Assembly (NCBI RefSeq): GCF_010015445.1
Contig: NC_053123.1
Location: 5,856,148-5,920,147 of the forward strand
Direction: 5' to 3'
DNA length: 64,000 nt
DNA from: Perca fluviatilis
Lineage: Eukaryota; Chordata; Actinopteri; Perciformes; Percidae
The position numbers and the translations under genes are program-made. The notes below the pieces were generated by a model. It did no database searches and had not been told where the DNA came from. It saw nothing but the letters and a program-made list of their open reading frames with translations. Positions 57,785-64,000 of the stretch are shown here, one piece after another (within the stretch, counting starts at the first letter, position 1; every line of letters starts with the position of its first letter).

Positions 57785-57995
57785 ATTCGCTCGTGGCTCG
57801 CGGGATTAAATGGAGAAGACGACAAAACGATCGCTGCAGTGCGCGGGCCGGCGCGGCCGCTCCGCTCCTCATCGCAGCCGATGTGGGCCCGGACAGATTG
57901 GATAACATGGGCGCCGAAATTAAAATAGCTCCGCTTCAGGGCCTCTTTACAGTCGCCGTTCCCATTGTGCGTCAAAATGGCGACAAAGCACAGAA
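57785..57995. promoter_or_regulatory. CpG-rich patch with a YY1-like site
   Basis: A compact CpG-dense stretch including GCGCGGGCCGGCGCGGCCGC, unusual for this window. AAAATGGCGAC at about 57974 matches the YY1 core (AANATGGCGNC) often found at vertebrate gene starts. Open frames exist on both strands (78 and 95 codons) but neither is recognisable. It could be a CpG-island promoter or first exon of a neighbouring gene, or a GC-rich repeat. Evidence is suggestive only. Confidence 0.33.
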
Positions 57996-58056
57996 AACAG
58001 GAAGCATGGACTAGTTCGAGGGCAACCGGATGCCAGGACTCTCGGAGTGACTGCAA

Positions 58057-58636
58057 GGCTGTGTCTCAAACCGCCTACTTGCACACTTCAAACACTTAGT
58101 TTTAAGTATCTAGTGTAGATAACGCAAAAAGTCAGCGCACTGAAAGTACCCGGATGACCCCCAAAAACGGTCAAAAAGTTCAGTGTGGAACGATGGACGC
58201 TACGCGCACTAAACGGGCGCCATCTTGACTACAAAGCGGAAAGGGGAGGGAACAGGGACGTCGACCGGAAGCTGATTGGACGAACGCGTCACGTGGGTCT
58301 GGCTTATCCCGGATTTCACAACAGAGCATAATGGCTAGTATTTTATTTAAAAATAGTTCACCGAAACGTGTTTTTGAAAACATTTTAAGCGAGGAAATAG
58401 GCCATACAGTTGCTGAATCTGTCTGTTTTTTTGATCGACAAAGGTCAGTTTAATAGATTTTCGTTAGATTTTGAGAGGCGGCGAGCCGAGCCTGCCGCTC
58501 GTCATTTCCAGTAAGTGTTTTAACATAAGTGTTCCTTTTGGGACAATACTAACCATTGAAAGTGGGCACTACGGCAGTGAGTGGTCAGTGCACATTAGCG
58601 GTGTACTGACAGAAGTATGCCGGATAAGGCACAGCC
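58057..58636. mobile_element. DNA element with GGCTGTG ends
   Basis: The ends GGCTGTGTCTCAAACCGCC and, reverse complemented, GGCTGTGCCTTATCCGGC continue into (C)ATACTT/TACTT, giving an imperfect inverted repeat of about 25 bp. CAA directly flanks both ends, a possible 3-bp duplication. The interior has GGCGCCATCTTGACTAC and GTGGTCAGTGCACATTAG, typical of a common fish repeat. No transposase. Confidence 0.68.
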
Positions 58637-58639
58637 CAA

Positions 58640-59900
58640 GTCTCTCTTGTAAACTAGGGTTAAGATGAGTTCTTTTATGGCGAATGAAAGGCTTGATCCG
58701 ATGAAGTAGGTCATCGAATCATTGTGCAGACATTCTGAAGTATTCAAAGTGCTTCTCTTCTTCTTTTCGCCATTGTTTACCTTTTTCTTCTTCTTCTGGT
58801 CCGTAGAAATAGCAAAGTCGGTAGCCTTTCCTCAGTTACGAAACCTCTGTTCAGGAGAAGACTGCAACTAGTGACCACCACCACGCGCGAGCCGTGTGCA
58901 GTGTGTTTCTGGCGTTACTCCTTTGCTGCTGTGCGCTTGATGAATGTTAGCATTGTGAGCCTGCCATTGTGAGCATGTTTCCATGCTAGCATAAGCATTA
59001 AGGTCAAAGCACCGCTGTGCTCAAGTACAACCTCACGCTTAATCATGTTTCTTCTAAATTCTTGGTCCATAATGTTATTTCGATTGACTTGCCACCTGCC
59101 AAACTGTCTCCCTGTGCCCGGCTTTAACTTACTCCCACGCACGCACACTGAGCCTTGCATATCGTGCTCGTATGTTAATCTGCTTGATCTGCTCTCAGAG
59201 TCCTGGTACTAAGGTTCGGCCTCTGGCCTGCTAGAGGCTCCTACCATCCAAAATGCCATTCATACCCAAAGGTTGGCACATACCTGGGCTGCCCGGTATC
59301 AAAGTCTTACCCCTGAGCTGTTAGCGTACCATGCAGCAGCTGGCACTGAAAAGGGCATGACATGAAAAGGAATGACAGGAACCTTGTTTTCTTTTTCCCT
59401 AGACCGTAGACATTTGAATAATGTACATTCATTTGATATTTTTATATAAATGCAATTGACTGCTTGTTCTCAACTTCCACCTTGACATTTGCTGTCAGCT
59501 ATTCTAACAAAACAGCTCTGTTACGTAGAATAAACTAGAGGTCATGTCTGCTCAATTTTGATATTTTATTTTTGTTTAGCTCTTAATTTCAGTTTCTCAA
59601 ATACTGACGAGTAATGAGAATGTTTGGTTTTGTTTAACAGTGTGACTGTATAGCTGTTTTGCACTCCGTGCTCTCTTGGAATGTTGTCAGTAGAGGAATT
59701 TAGTTTAATTTATGGCGGAGGAGCTCTAATGTTGATCTTAGGGTTGGACATTATGGATAAGAGCGTTAGCTTAATACCTAAACTGACAAATTGAAGACAT
59801 TGTTTGGAAGTGTTTAAAGAATACATGAGGAGCACTTGATGTACAAACTCAAATATTTGTAAGTATGATTAGTCACTTTTGACCCGGCCTGCCGCCTCCA
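58640..59900. other. No recognised feature
   Basis: No gene or named repeat. A CTT-rich stretch occurs at about 58752-58798. Confidence 0.42.
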
Positions 59901-59901
59901 G

Positions 59902-59903
<2 letters not shown>

Positions 59904-59954
<51 letters not shown>
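59904..59954. repeat. (CA)n microsatellite
   Basis: About 25 uninterrupted CA units. Confidence 0.97.
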
Positions 59955-59955
<1 letters not shown>

Positions 59956-60942
59956 TAACAAAAAGACATTTCTTTTGCCAGATTAATTGCATAAAGTGGC
60001 CTGTCAATTACAAGCATGAGGAATAAGATAGAGAAATATGTAGCCTCAAGTAAATCATTCGTGGCGTTGGCATGGTGAGGAGAAACTGGAACAAAAAAAA
60101 ATGGGCTTTTGTTTTGGAAATGCTTTAGGCCAACCATACATTACAGTAATAGACTATAAAAAGACTACCACTTGTGTACGGTTTTACACTTAACAGCCAG
60201 CTTATCTCCATCTGCAGAGTTTCCATTGCAGCGCTCAGATAAGCCTTCCCACCGTCTAACGTTACAAGACCATGCAGGTCTTCTCATGGTCACATCGAGG
60301 CGATTTCACGTTAATGGAAACCCGCAGGGCGCTCATCACCAAAAAGTTCACCGCCGTGTTGACAATGCCTCTATAGCAACACTGTCAACTGCAGGGAGAT
60401 GCAATCCAAGCGGGAGCGAGTTGAATATTTCTCACTATTTAGTAAATGAAAAGCTTTGTGCACGCTTCCAAATGACCAAGAGATTATATTTTATTTTATT
60501 TATTTTATTTAAGCGATTTAAAGGTTTGCTTTCATTGAGCCAATGCACCCGTATACAGCTTTCACCACCGACTTCTCTTCCCAGTCATTTACCAAATGAG
60601 TTTGAGTCCAGTAATGTGGATTTCAAATGTTTCAAGGCTGATACTGATATCAGTGTTTTTGTAGCAGAGCTGTCAGTAGCTCATATTTTGCACTGCTATT
60701 CAATACGGTTCATTCAAGTTTCAACCATAGTCAGGCCTCAAAAACTCAATATTTTTATTCCTGACCATGAGCTAAAGACTGAAACAGCATTTATGCCATA
60801 ATAAGATATTAAAGCGCCCAAGTGAAACCCAGATAAATGAAATAATTTTAGGTTTAGCAGCTCCTCGCAGCAGAGAGATCCACTGCTTTCACGCAGCATA
60901 AAACTAACCTCGTCCATTATTTCTGTAAATCTGGTCAAATCT
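59955..60942. other. No recognised feature
   Basis: Contains the longest non-repetitive open frame in the window (60172-60801, 209 codons). It starts at TTG, its first ATG is near codon 39, and it shows no domain, signal peptide or conserved motif. I regard it as chance. Confidence 0.4.
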
Positions 60943-61027
60943 CTTCCTTCCTTCCTTCCTTCCTTCCTTCCTTCCTTCCTTCCTTCCTTCCTTCCTTCCT
61001 TCCTTCCTTCCTTCCTTCCTTCCTTCC
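60943..61027. repeat. (CTTC)n microsatellite
   Basis: About 20 near-perfect CTTC units. The Lys/Glu/Gly-rich minus-strand frames over it come from the repeat. Confidence 0.97.
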
Positions 61028-61071
61028 TCTCTATCCTGCACACTCATATTCACACGCACTTGTGTCTTTCT

Positions 61072-61407
61072 CAGAGCCAGCCCTAACCAATTTGGTGCTC
61101 TAGGCAAGATTTCAATGTTTTTTTTCCCCACAGGCCTCCTTTTTTTTTTTTTTTTTTGGCACTTCAGTCTGTCGCTTACTTCGATCTTTTTGTCGTTTTT
61201 CAAGGTTCTTGTCTTATTTTGACGCTTTTTCTAACATTTTTTGGCACTTTGTTGAGGTGTTTGTTGCCTTTCTTTAATCGTTTTTGACGCTTTTTTTTAA
61301 ACATTTTTGGCTGTTTTTTTTTTATTATTATTAACTTTTCTTTACTCATTTGAAGTGTTGGCGCCCCTAGCATTGGCCTATAATGCCAATACCACAGGCC
61401 GGCCCTG
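61072..61407. mobile_element. hAT MITE (336 bp)
   Basis: The ends CAGAGCCAGCCCT and, reverse complemented, CAGGGCCGGCCTG are imperfect inverted repeats with hAT-type CAG termini. GTCTTTCT flanks it exactly on both sides (61064-61071 and 61408-61415), an 8-bp target duplication. CCAATTTGGTGCTCTAGGC near the left end is typical of this fish family. The interior is T-rich, with several TTTGACGCTTTTT-like repeats and a run of 18 T at 61140-61157. No transposase. Confidence 0.87.
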
Positions 61408-61415
61408 GTCTTTCT

Positions 61416-62254
61416 CATACATCCATGCACGTTATTGGCTCCACAGCGGACAGAGTTTTATTCCACAGTTTAAATGAATGCAGAGTGCTAACAGGTTCAT
61501 TGCTGGAGCCGTGCTGTCTGGTCTCAACAGATATACACAACAACACCTTTCTGTGTGTCCTTGGAAAGGGGACTGTTTGTATGCCGAGGAGTGTTTGTGT
61601 ATCACGCGCTCCTCTTGTGTATACGTAGAGTCGACGACTTGGCGAAGGGGAACAAGAAAGATTACAAGCTGCATTCTCTGGTGTTCGTTATTTTCCATCT
61701 ACGGGGAATGCAAAGGATGTAAAACACAAATACACCTGGCCACACAAACACACAATTTACAGCACATTCGAACATACACCTACTTTGACATGCAATTAAA
61801 AATACATACAATATGCACAGAGCAAGTACATCACACATGCACACAAGTTTGTATATTGGCACATATGAGAGTGTAGCATGTTTGGCAGATATTGCTGACA
61901 TTGTCATAATAAAATCAGTAGTTTATGTGTTTGGTAAGCAACATGCAAATCATGACTGCTGGTATTTAGTTAAATAAGAAGCAGAGAGTGTCGAACAATA
62001 CTGACTGTATGCATTATGTGCCTTAAATGTTCATTCAGTTTAATTTCAGCCCGGCGTGTTTCCTGTGAATGCGGCTATTGTGGCTCTATTGTAGAGAGTC
62101 AGAGAAACGAGGGCTGCACGAGCCTCCTGCAGCTTTCCAAATAACTATGGTTTTTACATAATTAATTTCAAATGTCTCTGAGTCCGACCAAAAGTAAAAG
62201 AATAAATGAAAAAAAAGAGGCCTGTAACAGCCAGTGTGTTTTTGGTGTGAGATA
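61416..62254. other. No recognised feature
   Basis: Unassigned sequence. A 132-codon plus frame (61478-61876) overlaps other frames and has no domain. Confidence 0.4.
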
Positions 62255-62366
62255 TATTGTGACACTGGACTTGTCTAGCTCCTGTATGCACCTTTCATCA
62301 AGGCAAATTCCACATAAGTGTACTTATTGTGACAATAAAACCTTTTCTGATTCTGATTCTGCGCAT
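62255..62366 (+). mobile_element. Rex-like LINE 3' tail
   Basis: ATGCACCTTTCATCAAGGC, AAATTCCACATAAGTGTAC, GTGACAATAAAACC and TTCTGATTCTGATTCTG parallel the 3' end at 46440-46521. Only about 110 bp of the 3' UTR is recognisable. Confidence 0.75.
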
Positions 62367-62379
62367 AAGGATGTTTTTT

Positions 62380-62614
62380 TCATGTGGTATTCTGTACGTT
62401 ATGCAACTTCCTGTTTTATTTTGATAATCACCATTTTGCCTTGTCTCAGGTCACTTCACTTCCTGGTCTTTTTCTGCCTTAGAGCCATTTGTGATTACTG
62501 CCCCTCCCCTAATGTGCTGCACCTGTAATCAAATGTCTCCCCTGTGTCTGTGTATACTTATATACCTGCTCCTATTCCTCAGACCTGTGCCAGTTCATCT
62601 TGTACCGTTTGTGT
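62380..62614 (+). repeat. Dispersed repeat 'CACTTCCTG', copy 2 left part
   Basis: The paralogue of 7258-7329 plus 7963-8090. It reads straight through the point where copy 1 was interrupted (CACCATTTTGCCTTGTCTCA), so it shows the empty target site of the hAT-like element. Confidence 0.8.
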
Positions 62615-63248
62615 TAGTCTCGCATTGCCAGACCTATGTCCACAACGCTGTGGAGTAAGGTCTGGCTACACCACACATACATTCTGGGATAGGAGAAAAA
62701 AAACTAAAACGCTCTGGGATGTTTGCATTTCTTTAAACCAATCCAAATCGCCTTGGGCAGCGCTAAGCTCCAGACGCAGCAACACTTGTTTTGGTGGAAC
62801 ATCTGCACCCGGCAAAAGAAAACGCCACATCTAATATTAACAGAAGTTAACTGTTCACACAATCCAGTACCGTGAGCTATTTAATTTAGCTGAAACATGG
62901 TTAAACCTCATTAGCTCTTACCAGTGTATCTCTGTGTGTACTTCGTCCACAGCAATCCCACCAATCAGTCCCAAAACGTCCCAGTAAGAGAGGAAATGCT
63001 GTAAACATATTATTTGTAAATCTTTACAATCATTCCCCGAAAGAACCAAGCAGACCTGCCTTGTTGCACGATCCAAATTTTCTTTAAAATGTTCCATTTT
63101 CAGCGTGTAGCTCGCTAGCTCGAAGTTTGTCGTTGTTTCCCGAAGCGAATGGAGTTTGAGAACGGTGACACGCAGAGAGCGGATGTGAGAGACATCCGGC
63201 ACGTTTCAGGCAAATATCCTGGAAAAGTACGTCCGTTGATCCAGACTA
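62615..63248 (+). mobile_element. TAGTCT-ended DNA element, copy 4 (634 bp)
   Basis: It starts TAGTCTCGCATTGCCAGACC and ends GATCCAGACTA. The head CCAGACCTATGTCCACAACG pairs with CTGTGGAGTAAGGTCTGG to form a hairpin. Flanking CGTTTGTGT (62606-62614) and CGTTTGCGT (63249-63257) give a 9-bp duplication with one mismatch. It is the most complete copy and shares about 450 bp of interior with copy 1. A 9-bp duplication is known for Mutator-type elements, but TIRs of about 6 bp are unusual for them, so no superfamily is assigned. Confidence 0.83.
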
Positions 63249-63257
63249 CGTTTGCGT

Positions 63258-63450
63258 CAGCGTTCCAGCCTGTATTCCCCCCGTGTGCTTCTTGCAAGTT
63301 TAATGACCGTGCTTCGTCTTCTGCTTTTTGCTCCCTGCCTCTGTGTTTTGGTACTTTCGCCTGTGTTTTTTGTGGGACTTTGACACCTGTGAACGAGTTG
63401 TACATTCGTGAGTCAATAACCCTGTGTGAGCTTTCTGTCAGCAGCTGAGA
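63258..63450 (+). repeat. Dispersed repeat 'CACTTCCTG', copy 2 right part
   Basis: It continues copy 2 after the insertion. GGGACTTTGACACCTGTGAA and GAGTTGTACATTCGTGAGTC match 8088-8140. Confidence 0.75.
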
Positions 63451-64000
63451 ATTCCAATATTTGAGTGGAGTCTGGGAAATTGCAGTGCCAGGTGATAAAT
63501 ATTCTGGCATTTACATCGAGCTTTCTGTGTTTTTTTTACAACCATCCAAAGAATTCATCAAGAAGTTGCACTTTGGTGCAACATAAAGCTTAGTTATTGT
63601 TTCTGGAAGACAGAATGATGCATTGGTTAGATGGAGGGTGTGACAGAGCGAGGGATGGATGGATGGATTGATGCATTAACAGATTTTTGGGGGATTCAGG
63701 GAATTATGACTTGCATTTAGCAAAAAATGAGAACAGAGAAAAAGAACATTGTGTCCCCTCGATGATGATAACATGCATACTACTGTACATCCTTAACTGG
63801 AGCTTTAACTGGGAGCATGTGTTTCCTTGTAATTTGTCATCCTCTCTCTTCATCCATCGTCTCATGCTCAGCTAAAATTTGGTGGATGCACCATTAATCC
63901 ACACTGCTTTACTGTCTTAATCCTGTTCATTATCGCTGCTCGGGCTTGGCCAAAGTCGCTCAGATGCATGTCTTAGTTTGCTCTTGCAGGGTTTTTGCCG
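63451..64000. other. No recognised feature
   Basis: Unassigned. A short GGAT/GGATGGAT-rich stretch at about 63650-63670. No exon recognised up to the window end. Confidence 0.4.

Noticed and set aside
60172..60801. 209-codon open frame, the longest outside repeats
   Set aside because: It starts at TTG, its first ATG is about 38 codons in, and it has no domain, signal or family motif. A frame of this length can arise by chance in 64 kb.
60738..61203. Lys/Glu/Gly-repeat open frames on the minus strand
   Set aside because: Translations of the (CTTC)n microsatellite.

Overview
The window looks like gene-poor nuclear DNA of a ray-finned (teleost) fish, probably a spiny-rayed species. It is AT-rich and full of simple repeats. 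Its recognisable content is the mix of mobile elements typical of fish: L2/Rex-type LINE 3' ends, Tc1/mariner and hAT relics, short DNA transposons with clean target-site duplications, tRNA-related modules and one solo LTR. I found no intact protein-coding gene and no exon of a known host gene that I can defend. All open frames are short or lie inside repeats. Family names come from motif recognition, not from database searches.

Layout. 1-13.7 kb: low-copy sequence with a LINE ORF2 C-terminal relic (0.84-1.09 kb, minus), an L2 3' end nested in another repeat (2.1-3.0 kb), a Tc1/mariner transposase relic (3.2 kb, minus), copies of several dispersed repeats, a precisely bounded 625-bp hAT-like element (7.34-7.96 kb) and a TA-flanked palindromic element (11.2 kb). 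13.76-17.19 kb: two complete TTAA-flanked DNA elements lying back to back. The first holds a 194-bp tandem array between inverted arms; the second is almost wholly palindromic. 17.2-29.8 kb: mostly featureless, with a perfect 51-bp hairpin (21.1 kb), an L2 3' end (21.9-22.4 kb), RT relics (23.9 and 24.4 kb), a transposon with a hairpin head (24.9 kb) and a SINE-like element (26.3 kb).

29.8-47.6 kb: a large degenerate satellite built from a T-rich unit of about 26 bp (core GACATACTATACTATGAC) and a longer 37-bp form. It contains higher-order duplications, at least 12 dispersed tRNA-like modules with A-box and B-box motifs, four copies of one LINE tail that share the same breakpoint, and a small inverted segment. 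Three large islands interrupt it: a solo LTR (37.7-38.3 kb); an insertion carrying a decayed minus-strand gene with C2H2 finger and SAMD3-like exons (40.2-42.7 kb); and a nested LINE composite that begins with a tRNA-iMet pseudogene (44.07-46.5 kb).

47.6-64 kb: more low-copy sequence, a 35-bp minisatellite framed by short inverted repeats (49.4-50.0 kb), a second hAT-like element with a perfect 8-bp duplication (53.5-54.15 kb), a LINE tail (55.7 kb), a hAT transposase relic (56.3 kb), a CpG-rich patch that is the only plausible promoter (57.8-58.0 kb), and further transposons (58.06, 61.07 and 62.6 kb).

No genes act together as a pathway here. What can be read is a history of nested transposition and satellite turnover.
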